Notes under the pieces: generated by a model
Database searches by the model: none
The model's input: only the letters and a program-made list of their open reading frames with translations
What the model was told of the DNA's origin: nothing
Program-made: the position numbers and the translations under genes
Part shown: positions 7,578-16,720 of the stretch, one piece after another
Layout of the letters: each line of letters starts with the position of its first letter
Position numbering within the stretch: the stretch's first letter is position 1
Assembly (NCBI RefSeq): GCF_025917005.1
Contig: NZ_CP078091.1
Coordinates: 3,100,001 to 3,164,000 of the forward strand
DNA length: 64,000 bases
Source of the DNA: Porphyrobacter sp. ULC335
GTDB taxonomy: Bacteria; Pseudomonadota; Alphaproteobacteria; Sphingomonadales; Sphingomonadaceae
Direction: 5' to 3'

Positions 7578-8486
7578 ATGTCAGGCGGACAGATCGAACT
7601 GGTCGAAGTGGGCCCGCGCGACGGGTTGCAGAACGAGCCGGACATCATTGCCACCGATGTGAAGCTCGAACTCATTAACCGCATGATCGGCTATGGCGCG
7701 CGGCGGCTGGAGGTGGCGAGCTTCGTCCACCCGCAACGCGTGCCGCAAATGGCCGATGCCGAGGCGGTGATCGCTGGCCTGCCATCTCGCGAAGACTGCA
7801 CTTACGTTGGCCTGGTCCTCAACAAGCGCGGCGTGATGCGCGCGCTCGCCACGCGGGATAACGGAGCGCGCGGCGTGGATCAGGTCGGCTGCGTCATCGT
7901 CGCCAGTGACACCTTCGGCCAGAAGAACCAGGGCCAGACCATCGCCGAAGGCATCGCCGAAACCCGCGCCATGCTGCGCTTCGCCCGCGAGGAAGGCTTG
8001 CGTGCGCAGGTCACCATCAGCGCCGCCTTCGGCTGCCCGTTCGAAGGCGAGGTGAAGCACGACACCGTGCTCGCCATCGCGGAAGCTATCGCCGAAGATC
8101 ACCCGGAAGAAATTGCGCTCGCCGATACCATCGGCGTCGGCACACCGTGGGAGGCGGGCGAATTGTTCGGGAAGCTCGGCGCATTGCTCGCTGACAAGAT
8201 CCCGATGCGCGCGCATTTCCACAACACCCGCGGCACCGGCGTCGCCAATGCGTGGGAGGCTTACAAGGCGGGGGTGCGCATCTTCGACGCCTCCCTGGGT
8301 GGCCTCGGCGGCTGCCCCTTCGCCCCGCGCGCGACGGGCAACATCGCCACCGAGGACCTTATCTACATGATGGGACGTTCAGGGGTGGCGACCGGCATTG
8401 ATCTGGACGCGGCAATCGCCGCCAACAAATGGTTTGCGGGACATCTGGGGCGCGAATTGCCCTCGGCTGTCGCCCGCGCAGCATAA
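7578..8486 (+). CDS. Hydroxymethylglutaryl-CoA lyase-like enzyme
   Basis: 302-residue TIM-barrel lyase of the HMGL family. It shows the N-terminal EVGPRDGLQNE motif, metal-ligand histidines 213 and 215 in HFHNTRG, and the active-site loop GGLGGCPFAP with Cys246. Family members cleave a beta-hydroxyacyl-CoA, classically HMG-CoA to acetyl-CoA plus acetoacetate. Here it opens the rightward operon with a CoA-transferase three genes later, which suggests that a CoA ester of the degraded substrate is split. The true acyl group is unknown, so I do not assign mvaB. Confidence 0.85.
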   Translation: MSGGQIELVEVGPRDGLQNEPDIIATDVKLELINRMIGYGARRLEVASFVHPQRVPQMADAEAVIAGLPSREDCTYVGLVLNKRGVMRALATRDNGARGVDQVGCVIVASDTFGQKNQGQTIAEGIAETRAMLRFAREEGLRAQVTISAAFGCPFEGEVKHDTVLAIAEAIAEDHPEEIALADTIGVGTPWEAGELFGKLGALLADKIPMRAHFHNTRGTGVANAWEAYKAGVRIFDASLGGLGGCPFAPRATGNIATEDLIYMMGRSGVATGIDLDAAIAANKWFAGHLGRELPSAVARAA

Positions 8487-8500
8487 CAAGAGGAAACGGC

Positions 8501-10558
8501 ATGACGTACAGGCTGGGTGTGGATGTAGGCGGGACGTTTACCGACCTGCTGCTGTTCGACGAGGCGAGCGGCGCCTTCTGGCGGCACAAGACCCCTTCGA
8601 CCCCGCATGATTCCTCCGAAGGCATCCTCAACGGCGTGAAGGCGATTCTGGCGCAGGCCGGGATCACCGCGGCGGAGATCAGCTATTTCCTGCACGGCAC
8701 CACGGTGGCCACCAATGCCGTGCTGGAGGGCAAGGGTGCGAAAGTCGGCCTCGTCACCACGCAGGGCTACCGCGATATCATGCAGATCGCCCGCAGCTTC
8801 GTGCCCGGCGGCCTTGCCGCGTGGATCGTGTGGCCCAAGCCGCAGCCGCTCGCGCGGTTGGAACACACGGTCGAAGTGCCGGGCCGGATGGACGCGCAGG
8901 GCCGCGAGGTTGCGCCGCTTGGCGAAGACGCGGTGCGCGTGGCGTTGCGCAAGCTGAAGGGTGACGGGATCGAAGCGCTCACCGTCTCCCTGATGAACGC
9001 CTACCTCAACGGTGCGCACGAAGCCCGCATCGGTGCCATCGCTGCCGAGGAGCTGCCAGGCATTCCGGTTTCGCTCAGCCACGAAGTCCTGCCGGAAATG
9101 CAGGAATACGAGCGCACGCTTTCGACCGTCGCCAATGCCGCAGTGCGTCCGGTGGTGAGCAAATATGTCTCCAACTTGCGCGACCGCTTGGCGGCCGAGG
9201 GTTTCAAGGGCCGCCTTTCGCTGCTGCGCTCGGACGGGGGCCTCATGTCGAGCCAGAAGGCCGAGGAGCACCCCGTCAACATCCTCATGTCCGGCCCCGC
9301 GGGCGGCGTCACCGGCGCGCTGTGGGTGGCGAAGAATGCGGGCTTCGAGAATATCCTGACGCTGGATGTGGGCGGAACCTCGACTGATGTGGCGCTGATC
9401 CAGGGCTTGGAGCCGCGCCGCCAGCGCACCACCGAAGTCGGGCACTTGTCTGTCCGTGCCTCGGCGCTCGACGTGAAGACCGTCGGCGCGGGCGGCGGGT
9501 CGATTGCCCACGTGCCGCAGCTGACCGGCGCGCTCCGCGTCGGGCCGGAGAGCGCGGGCGCTGTGCCGGGGCCGGTCGCCTACAACAAGGGCGGCACGCT
9601 GCCGACCGTGACCGACGCCAACGTGGTGCTCGGCTACCTGCCCGAAGACCTTCTCGGCGGCAGCTTCAAGCTTGACCGCGAGGGCGCGAAAGCAGCGGTG
9701 CAGACCATCGCCGATGCGCTGGGCATCAGCCTGATGGAGGCAGCGCGCGGGATCATCGATATCGTCAACGAGAACATGTTCGGCGCCTTGCGGATGATCT
9801 CTGTCCAGCAGGGCTACGACCCGCGCGAATTCGCGCTGATGGGCTTTGGCGGGGCTGGCCCGCTGCATGTGAATGCGGTCGCGCGGCTGATGGGCAGCTG
9901 GCCCGCGATCTCGCCGGTCTCCCCCGGCGTGCTTTGCGCGCTGGGCGATGCCACCACACGCATGCGCACCGAGACCGCGCGCAGCTTCTCCCGCCTCGCC
10001 AAGGATACGACCATCGCCGATCTCGTCGCGGTGCTCGACGAGATGGCCGCGCAAACCCGCAGCGAATTGCTCGCCGACGGCATTCCCGAAGACCAGATTA
10101 CCTCGTTGTTCGAAATCGACGTGCGCTATGCGGGGCAGGCGTTTGAAGTGCCGCTGACGATCACGCAGGATATTCTGGAAGCGGACGGAATCGCAGGCAT
10201 CCTCGCCCGCTTCGACGAGGAGCATCTGCGCCTCTTCACCTTCAACATGGATACCCCGCACGAGATCGTGAACCTGCGCGCGGTGGCGCAGGGGCAGGCC
10301 CCCGCCCTGCCCGCCACAGAATTGCCCAAGGGTGATGGCAATCCCGCCGCCGCCAAGATCCGAGATCATGCGGTGTGGATCGACGGGGCCGAGCGTCCGG
10401 CGGTGATCTATGACCGCGCCAAGCTGCGGCAGGGCGACGTGATCGAAGGCCCGGCGATCATCACGGAAATGGATTCGACCACTCTGGTCGAACATGATTG
10501 CCGCGCGGTCGTCGACGCGGTCGGCAACATCCTCATCACTCTGAAAGCGAAGGGCTAA
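8501..10558 (+). CDS. hyuA: Hydantoinase/oxoprolinase A-type ATPase subunit (HyuA-like)
   Basis: 685 residues with the actin-like ATPase signatures of HyuA/5-oxoprolinase: VDVGGTFTD at the N-terminus, GTTVATNAV near residue 68, and LTLDVGGTSTDVALI near 290. With HyuB it forms an ATP-dependent ring-opening (N-methylhydantoinase, oxoprolinase) or ketone-carboxylase complex. The ATG at 8501 follows GAGGAAA by about 5 bases; a 24-residue N-terminal extension in frame is not credible. It lies 14 bases after the lyase gene and 4 bases before hyuB. The substrate class (hydantoin, lactam or ketone) cannot be decided from sequence. Confidence 0.88.
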   Translation: MTYRLGVDVGGTFTDLLLFDEASGAFWRHKTPSTPHDSSEGILNGVKAILAQAGITAAEISYFLHGTTVATNAVLEGKGAKVGLVTTQGYRDIMQIARSFVPGGLAAWIVWPKPQPLARLEHTVEVPGRMDAQGREVAPLGEDAVRVALRKLKGDGIEALTVSLMNAYLNGAHEARIGAIAAEELPGIPVSLSHEVLPEMQEYERTLSTVANAAVRPVVSKYVSNLRDRLAAEGFKGRLSLLRSDGGLMSSQKAEEHPVNILMSGPAGGVTGALWVAKNAGFENILTLDVGGTSTDVALIQGLEPRRQRTTEVGHLSVRASALDVKTVGAGGGSIAHVPQLTGALRVGPESAGAVPGPVAYNKGGTLPTVTDANVVLGYLPEDLLGGSFKLDREGAKAAVQTIADALGISLMEAARGIIDIVNENMFGALRMISVQQGYDPREFALMGFGGAGPLHVNAVARLMGSWPAISPVSPGVLCALGDATTRMRTETARSFSRLAKDTTIADLVAVLDEMAAQTRSELLADGIPEDQITSLFEIDVRYAGQAFEVPLTITQDILEADGIAGILARFDEEHLRLFTFNMDTPHEIVNLRAVAQGQAPALPATELPKGDGNPAAAKIRDHAVWIDGAERPAVIYDRAKLRQGDVIEGPAIITEMDSTTLVEHDCRAVVDAVGNILITLKAKG

Positions 10559-10562
10559 GACC

Positions 10563-12461
10563 ATGCCGGCTCGCATCATCGAACCCAACACCACCCCTTT
10601 TGCCAAGATCGCCATCGATCCGGTTACGCTCGACATTATCGAGAACGCCCTGCGCAACGCGCGCATCGAAATGGACGCGACCCTTGTGCGCACCGCCATG
10701 TCGCCGGGCATCCGCGAACAGGGCGACGCCTTTCCGCTGATCTCCGACCCTGCGGGCAAGATGATCGTCGGTCAGTTCGGCAGCTTCATCGACGGTTTCC
10801 TCAAGCAGTTTGACGGCACCATTGAGGACGGGGACATGATTTTTCTGTCCGATCCCTATTCCTGCGGCGGGGCGGTCAGCCACTCCAACGACTGGCTGGT
10901 GATGCTGCCGGTGTTCAAGGACGGCCGCCTGCTCGCCTACACGGCGATGTTCGGCCACCAGAGCGACATCGGCGGCTCCGTGCCCGGCTCCATGCCGATC
11001 GGTGCGTCCTCGATCTTCGAAGAGGGCGTGCGCATTCCTCCGGTCAAGATCTGGAAGCGCGGCGAATATAACGAAGACCTGATGAAGCTGGTGATGCACC
11101 AGACCCGCAAGCCCGACTGGTGCCAGGCGGACCTCAACGCCCTCATCGCATCCTGCCGCGTCGCCGCGCGCCGCGTGGTCGAGATGGCCGACCGCTTCGG
11201 CGATGATGTCTACGTCTCCGCCACGCAGGAGCTGCTCGCTCGCAACCACCGCGCGATGAAGTCGCTGCTGGCGATGGCCGTGGCCGAGGAGCCCGTCAGC
11301 TTCGAAGATTACATCTGCGACGACGGCAAGGGCTACGGCCCCTACAAGATCCGCTGCACCATGTGGCGCGATGGCGACCGCGTGATCCTCGATTTTGAAG
11401 GCACCGATCCGCAATCGGCCGCGTCGATCAACTTTTTCCTCAATGAAAACATGTTCAAGATGTTCTTCGGCATCTACATGATCATGGTCTTCGATCCGCA
11501 GATCCTGTTTAATGACGGGTTCTACGACCTGATCGAGGTGCGCATACCGGAAGGCTCGCTGCTGAAGCCCCACTTCCCCGCTGCGCTGTCGGGCCGGACG
11601 CACGCTTTGGGCCGCATCTTCGATATTCTGGGCGGATTGCTCGGCCAGAAAACGCCGGAGTTTCTCAACGCCGCCGGGTTCTCGTCCAGCCCCCACCTGT
11701 TCTATTCCGGGTGGGACAGCCGCGAAGACGGGACGCGCGACTGGTTCCAGCTGTTCCAGATTGGCTTTGGCGGAATTCCGGGGCGGCCCTTGGGCGATGG
11801 GCCGGACGGGCATTCGCTGTGGCCGGGCTTCACCAATGTGCCGAACGAGTTCCTGGAACGCTACTTCCCGCTGCGGATTGAGCGTTATGCTACCGCGCCC
11901 GATAGCGGCGGGGCGGGTCTGCATCGCGGCGGCAACGGCATCCACATGACCTACCGCTTCCTCGCGGACGGCGAGATCGCGATCCATGATGACCGCTGGT
12001 TCGTGCCGCCGTGGGGCGTCAACGGCGGCCATCCCGGAGCGCGGGCGAAGAAGGTGCTGGAACGCGCAGACGGCTCGCAGGAAATCGTCGGCAATAAGGT
12101 CGAGAGCGTGGCCGTGAAGGCGGGCGACCTGCTCCACTTCATCACTTGGGGCGGCGGCGGCTGGGGCGACCCGCTGGCGCGCGATCCGGAGCTGGTGGGC
12201 CTTGAAATCCGGCAGGGCCTCGTCACTTCCGAAGGCGCGCGCGCCTATGGGGTGATCGCGGATGAAAACGGCACGGTCGATGCCGCCGCCACCACAGGTT
12301 TGCGCGCGGACATGACTGCATCGCGCGGCGAACTTCCGCTGTTCGATTACGGCCCCGGCATCGACGTCCTGCGCGCCAATTGCGAGGCAGAAACCGGCCT
12401 CCCCGCGCCCGTCCAGCCGGTCTGGAACGCCCTCAACGGCCTGCGGGAGGCCGCCGAATGA
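10563..12461 (+). CDS. hyuB: Hydantoinase B-type subunit (HyuB-like)
   Basis: 632 residues of the hydantoinase B/oxoprolinase family: DPVTLDIIENALRNA at the start, DPYSCGGAVSHSNDW near 99-113, and the glycine-rich GAGLHRGGNGIHMTYR and ITWGGGGWGDPLARDP segments toward the C-terminus. It is the partner of the preceding ATPase subunit, and its length fits the family. The last codon overlaps the next start in ATGA, so it is translationally coupled to the CoA-transferase. Together these imply that the HyuAB product is passed to CoA activation. Confidence 0.88.
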   Translation: MPARIIEPNTTPFAKIAIDPVTLDIIENALRNARIEMDATLVRTAMSPGIREQGDAFPLISDPAGKMIVGQFGSFIDGFLKQFDGTIEDGDMIFLSDPYSCGGAVSHSNDWLVMLPVFKDGRLLAYTAMFGHQSDIGGSVPGSMPIGASSIFEEGVRIPPVKIWKRGEYNEDLMKLVMHQTRKPDWCQADLNALIASCRVAARRVVEMADRFGDDVYVSATQELLARNHRAMKSLLAMAVAEEPVSFEDYICDDGKGYGPYKIRCTMWRDGDRVILDFEGTDPQSAASINFFLNENMFKMFFGIYMIMVFDPQILFNDGFYDLIEVRIPEGSLLKPHFPAALSGRTHALGRIFDILGGLLGQKTPEFLNAAGFSSSPHLFYSGWDSREDGTRDWFQLFQIGFGGIPGRPLGDGPDGHSLWPGFTNVPNEFLERYFPLRIERYATAPDSGGAGLHRGGNGIHMTYRFLADGEIAIHDDRWFVPPWGVNGGHPGARAKKVLERADGSQEIVGNKVESVAVKAGDLLHFITWGGGGWGDPLARDPELVGLEIRQGLVTSEGARAYGVIADENGTVDAAATTGLRADMTASRGELPLFDYGPGIDVLRANCEAETGLPAPVQPVWNALNGLREAAE

Positions 12462-13639
12462 GCGCGCTTCAGGGGATCAAGGTTGTCGAGATGGGCCAAC
12501 TGCTCGCGGGGCCGTTCTGCGGACAGCTGCTCGGCGATATGGGCGCGGACGTCGTCAAGATCGAGCCGCCCGGCGCGGGCGATCCGATGCGCAACTGGGG
12601 CCAAGGCGACGAGAAAGTGCAGTGGGAAGTGATCGCCCGCAACAAGCGCTCGGTCACATGCAACCTGCGCGTGCCGGAAGGTCAGGCGCTTGCGAAGCGT
12701 CTCATCGCCGAGGCCGATGTGCTGATCGAGAACTTCAAGCCCGGCACGCTGGAACGCTGGGGCCTGTCCCCGGCGGAGCTTCACGCCGTGAACCCGGGCC
12801 TCATCATCGCCCGCATGTCGGGCTATGGACAGGACGGGCCCTATTCCGACCGCGCCGGGTTCGGCGGGATCGGAGAGGCGATGGGCGGTTGGCGATACAT
12901 TGTTGGCGAGCCGGACCGTCCACCCAGCCGCATGGGCATCTCCATCGGCGACACCCTGTGCGCCACCTATGGCTGCATGGGTGTCCTCGCAGCGCTTCAC
13001 CACCGCGAGAAGACCGGCGAGGGTCAGGTGGTCGACTCGGCGCTCTACGAAGCTGTGTTGCAGGTGATGGAAGGCCTCGTCCCCGAATATGACCGCAACG
13101 GAGTGATCCGCGAACGCTCGGGATCGGTGCTGAAAGGCATCGCTCCGTCCAACGTCTATACTTGCAGCGACGGCAGCTACATGATCGGCGCCAATGGCGA
13201 TGCGATCTTCGCGCGGCTGTGTCAGGCGATGGGGCGGCCAGAATTGTCGAGCGACCCGCGCTATGCCACCCACATCCCGCGCGGGGTGCATCAGGACGAA
13301 CTGGACGCCCTCATCAACGATTGGACGGGAACGCTGACGGTCGACGAAGTCGATGCGCTGATGATCGAGTATTCGATCCCCGCAGGCCGGGTCTACCGCG
13401 CGCCGGACATGCTCGCCGATCCGCATTTTCAGGCGCGTGAGGCAATCATCGAGGTCGAGACGCAGCAGCGCGGCAAGATCAAGATGCAGAACGCCTTCCC
13501 CAAGCTCTCCAAGACCCCTTCGACCATCCGCCGCCCCGCGCCCGCTGCGCCGGGCCAGGACAATGCCGAGGTGTTTGCCGAAAGGCTGGGCCTCGATGCG
13601 GCGGAACTGGCGCGGCTTGCGGAAGCAGGGATCATCTGA
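12458..13639 (+). CDS. Class III (CaiB/BaiF) CoA-transferase
   Basis: 393 residues, the usual family length. It has the N-terminal VVEMGQLLAGPFCGQLLGDM nucleotide-binding stretch, DVVKIEPP, and SIGDTLCATYG containing the probable catalytic Asp165 that carries the mixed anhydride. The enzyme moves CoA between carboxylic acids. It overlaps hyuB (ATGA) and the amidase gene (one base), so all three are translated together. It plausibly makes the CoA ester that the HMG-CoA-lyase-like enzyme then cleaves; this is inference from context. Confidence 0.88.
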   Translation: MSALQGIKVVEMGQLLAGPFCGQLLGDMGADVVKIEPPGAGDPMRNWGQGDEKVQWEVIARNKRSVTCNLRVPEGQALAKRLIAEADVLIENFKPGTLERWGLSPAELHAVNPGLIIARMSGYGQDGPYSDRAGFGGIGEAMGGWRYIVGEPDRPPSRMGISIGDTLCATYGCMGVLAALHHREKTGEGQVVDSALYEAVLQVMEGLVPEYDRNGVIRERSGSVLKGIAPSNVYTCSDGSYMIGANGDAIFARLCQAMGRPELSSDPRYATHIPRGVHQDELDALINDWTGTLTVDEVDALMIEYSIPAGRVYRAPDMLADPHFQAREAIIEVETQQRGKIKMQNAFPKLSKTPSTIRRPAPAAPGQDNAEVFAERLGLDAAELARLAEAGII

Positions 13640-14271
13640 TGGGCGGCCCCTCGGCAGCCGACAATTACGCCGGGGTCTATGAAGGGCGGCTCCAGCCGGG
13701 ATCGCGCCCAGCGCTGCTGATCGTCGATGTGGTGACGGCCTACCTGACCGAAGGCTCGGCGCTGTTCATGGACACCGCCGCAGCCGCAAAGGACAGCAAC
13801 CGCCGCTTGGCCGCAGCGGCGCGCGCGGGCGGCGTGCCGGTGGTCTTCACCAACGTCCAGTACAAGGCGGATGGATCGGATGGCGGCGTGTTCTACCGCA
13901 AGGCGCCGGTGCTGAAGGCCTTCATCGAAGGCTCGCCGCTCGGCGCCTTTCCCGCTGACCTCACCCCGCACGCGGGCGACAGGGTCTTCACTAAGCAATA
14001 CCCGTCAGCCTTCTTCGGCACCGGGCTGGCCAAGGCGCTGCACGCTGACGGGATCGATACGCTGCTGATCGGGGGCTATTCCACCTCGGGCTGCGTCCGC
14101 GCCAGCGCGCTCGATGCGATGCAATACGGCTTCGTGCCGCTGGTCGTGCGCGAGGCTTGCGCCGACCGGCACGCGGCCCCGCACGACGCCAACCTGTTCG
14201 ACCTTCAGGCCAAATATGCCGAGGTGATCAGCGAGGCCGAGGCGCTGGCCTATATCGGCCAGTGCTCCTGA
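13639..14271 (+). CDS. Isochorismatase/N-carbamoylsarcosine-amidase-like hydrolase
   Basis: 210 residues of the cysteine-hydrolase (isochorismatase-like) family. The catalytic triad is visible: Asp30 in LLIVDV, Lys119 in VFTKQYPSAF and Cys152 in STSGCVRAS. The family includes N-carbamoylsarcosine amidase, maleamate amidase and nicotinamidase. Beside HyuAB the N-carbamoylsarcosine amidase reading is attractive, because it would hydrolyse the carbamoyl product of hydantoin opening. It is the last gene of the rightward operon. Confidence 0.85.
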   Translation: MGGPSAADNYAGVYEGRLQPGSRPALLIVDVVTAYLTEGSALFMDTAAAAKDSNRRLAAAARAGGVPVVFTNVQYKADGSDGGVFYRKAPVLKAFIEGSPLGAFPADLTPHAGDRVFTKQYPSAFFGTGLAKALHADGIDTLLIGGYSTSGCVRASALDAMQYGFVPLVVREACADRHAAPHDANLFDLQAKYAEVISEAEALAYIGQCS

Positions 14272-14280
14272 CAAACCTCC

Positions 14281-14373
14281 GTTCGTGCTGAGCCTGTCGA
14301 AGCACCGTCCTTCTTAGGGTCGCACGCGGCGCCAAAAGAGAAGTGCAGCCCTTCGACAAGCTCAGGGCGAACG
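14281..14373. repeat. Sphingomonad-type intergenic inverted repeat (REP-like)
   Basis: GTTCGTGCTGAGCCTGTCGA at 14281-14300 and its near-complement CCTTCGACAAGCTCAGGGCG at about 14349-14368 form a large inverted pair between two convergent genes. From memory this type of repeat is very common in sphingomonad genomes. It may act as a shared transcription stop. Confidence 0.75.
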
Positions 14374-14390
14374 GGAAATGGACGCTTGCC

Positions 14391-16607
14391 TCAGCCCCGC
14401 CAGCCGATCGATACGAAGAAATTGCGCGGTGCGCCCGGATCGAACCCGCCGCCGCCGCCCGGACGCACGCGTCCCGCATACTCCTCGTCGAGCAGGTTAT
14501 TGATCCCTGCCCCCACGGTGAAACCGCCCGCCACCGGCCATTCGAACGAGGCATCGACCACCTCGTAACCCGGCAGGAAGAAGTCCGCGACGTTGTTGTC
14601 CGCACCCTGCTGGTCACCCACCGAGGTGAAGACCAGCGCCGCGCGTTCGCCATCCTTGCCGATATAGGCAAGCGTGGAGCGCAGCAGGTGGCCGGGGGCA
14701 TATTGCGGGGTGAAGCCTTCTGCCACACCATCGGTGAAATCGGCATCGAGCAATTGCAGATTGGTCGAAAGGTGCAGCGTGTTCTCGCCCTTGGCGATGC
14801 CCTCCGGCCCGACCAGATCGAGCCGCAGCGCCAGATCAACGCCCTGATTGCGCATATTGCCGACATTCTGCCGCCGCGCGCCGCCCGCGCCCACTGCGCC
14901 GAACGGGGCCGATGCAGGAAGCGGACCAGAAATGAAGCCGACCTGATTTTCGAACTCGACCCGGAACAGGCTCGCATCGATCCGCACCGGCGGCACCGGT
15001 TCGGCCTGAAGGCCCGCCTCGACCGTGAAGGCATAGGACGCATCGAAAGTGCCCGCCGCGTCGATCCCGGCCTGGAAGGTCACGCCGTCATTATAGAGCA
15101 GCGGCTTGAACCCGCGGCTGGCATTGGCAACGAAGCGCAGCGATTGCGAGGCATCCCACGTCACGCCGATGCCATAGAGCGGAACGGTCTGCGTATCCTC
15201 GCGGTTGCCGAGCGTGCCGTTGGCCGTACCCGGCGCGCCACCGGTGGCACTGCCAAGGCCAAGATCGAGCGTTTCGACCACGCTCTGGCGCAGACGCTCA
15301 AGCCGGAAGCCGGGGACGATCTGGACATTGCCGAAGCCGAGCTTCACCTCGCCGAAGATCGCTGCGGTATCGCCGCTGCGCTGTGCCCGCGACAGCGCGC
15401 CAGCCGTGCCGTTGAAATCGGCATTGCTCGCACCCTTGTCGACAAACACCGGCGCGTTCGAAGTGTGACCCAGCACGCCTACGGTGACGCTGTGCTGGCC
15501 CTGCCCGCCGAAATCACGCCGGGCGCGCAGATCGACGCCCGCCGTGTCGAAGACCTGCAACTGGCGGATGATCACGTTGGCGGTGGGCGTTACCTGCCCG
15601 AAGCTGCCACCTGCCTGCCGCCAGCTCTCCCGTTCGAACCGGCTGTAGAAGGCGCGCGCGGTGACCTGAGTCGCGTCATCCACCTGCCAGTCGATCGCCA
15701 GCGTCGGGGCGAAGCGTTCAAGGCGGATGCGGTCTAGCGCGGTGGAGCTGTCGCGACGGTCAGCCTCCATACGCGTGCGGGTCAGGCCACCGGGCTCGCC
15801 GAAGCGGCCCTGATAGTAATCGAGCGAAAGCGTCGCCGTGACATTGTCGCCCAGATAATGGCCGCGCACGCGCGCGGTGGTCTGTTCGGAATCGCTATTG
15901 ACGCGGCGCGGGCCATCACCCTCGGCGTACTGGATGAAGCCGTCGGCAGCGATCTGGCCGTTGGAACCGGCAATGCTGGCGAGCCCTTGTCGTGCATCCC
16001 AGCTGCCGATTGTCATGCGCGCCTGCCCTTCCACGCCCGCCTCACGGCGCGGCCCGCGCATCACGTAGTTGATGGCCCCACCCGGCTGCGGCCCGTAGAG
16101 CAGGCCAGACGCGCCGCGGATGAACTCGACCCGCTCGACCATCTCCAGCGGCGGGATGAAGTAGCCCGCGGGGTAGGAATACATGTCCGGCACGGCAGGG
16201 ATCGCGTCCTGAAGCGTCAGGATGTTCCAGCTTTCATGCGGCTCGCCCAGCCCGCGATAGGACAGCGAGGCCCACGAACCGTTCGAGACTTCGGAGACCA
16301 GCAGGCCCGGAATATCGGCCAGCGCAACGCGCAGGTTGCGCGACGGCACGGGGGGAATGTTCTCGAGCACGGCGATGTCGCCCAGCTTGCCGGCGAAGAT
16401 CAGGGTGCCGGACTGGTCGGGCAGGCGGTCGTCGTCACGGTTGGCGGTGACGATGATCGAGGTCGCCTGGCTGGAGCCCGTTGTGCTGGCAGTCTGCCCC
16501 TCGCCCACATCGGCAGCCGGCGCTTCCCCCGCAGCCAGCGCAGGCGCGGCAACGGTGGCAAGCAGAGCGGCGATGATAGGGCGGAAAGGCACAGGAGGAA
16601 GGGACAT
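14391..16607 (-). CDS. TonB-dependent siderophore-type receptor
   Basis: 738 residues. Signal peptide about 1-25, TonB box TSIIVTANR near residue 50, plug with SLSYRGLGEPHE and FIRGASGLLYGPQPGGAINY motifs, and a barrel ending FFVSIGWRG. The FecA-like plug and the Fur-box-like site upstream suggest uptake of ferric citrate or another ferric chelate. GGAG lies 5 bases before the ATG. It is a single gene, convergent with the catabolic operon on its left. The exact ligand is unknown. Confidence 0.88.
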   Translation of the reverse strand: MSLPPVPFRPIIAALLATVAAPALAAGEAPAADVGEGQTASTTGSSQATSIIVTANRDDDRLPDQSGTLIFAGKLGDIAVLENIPPVPSRNLRVALADIPGLLVSEVSNGSWASLSYRGLGEPHESWNILTLQDAIPAVPDMYSYPAGYFIPPLEMVERVEFIRGASGLLYGPQPGGAINYVMRGPRREAGVEGQARMTIGSWDARQGLASIAGSNGQIAADGFIQYAEGDGPRRVNSDSEQTTARVRGHYLGDNVTATLSLDYYQGRFGEPGGLTRTRMEADRRDSSTALDRIRLERFAPTLAIDWQVDDATQVTARAFYSRFERESWRQAGGSFGQVTPTANVIIRQLQVFDTAGVDLRARRDFGGQGQHSVTVGVLGHTSNAPVFVDKGASNADFNGTAGALSRAQRSGDTAAIFGEVKLGFGNVQIVPGFRLERLRQSVVETLDLGLGSATGGAPGTANGTLGNREDTQTVPLYGIGVTWDASQSLRFVANASRGFKPLLYNDGVTFQAGIDAAGTFDASYAFTVEAGLQAEPVPPVRIDASLFRVEFENQVGFISGPLPASAPFGAVGAGGARRQNVGNMRNQGVDLALRLDLVGPEGIAKGENTLHLSTNLQLLDADFTDGVAEGFTPQYAPGHLLRSTLAYIGKDGERAALVFTSVGDQQGADNNVADFFLPGYEVVDASFEWPVAGGFTVGAGINNLLDEEYAGRVRPGGGGGFDPGAPRNFFVSIGWRG

Positions 16608-16650
16608 CGGGGCTCCGCGTCAGGTCAGATTCGAGGCCCGCATTTCTTGC

Positions 16651-16670
16651 TATTGCGAATGATTGTCAAT
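16651..16670 (-). promoter_or_regulatory. Probable Fur box
   Basis: On the minus strand the site reads ATTGACAATCATTCGCAATA, close to the Fur consensus GATAATGATAATCATTATC in its GACAATCATT core. It lies 44-63 bases upstream of the siderophore-type receptor start, in promoter position. Confidence 0.65.
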
Positions 16671-16720
16671 GTAAAAAAGTGCGCATCGGCGGGTTTGGGC
16701 CATATTCTTGTGAGGGGGGA

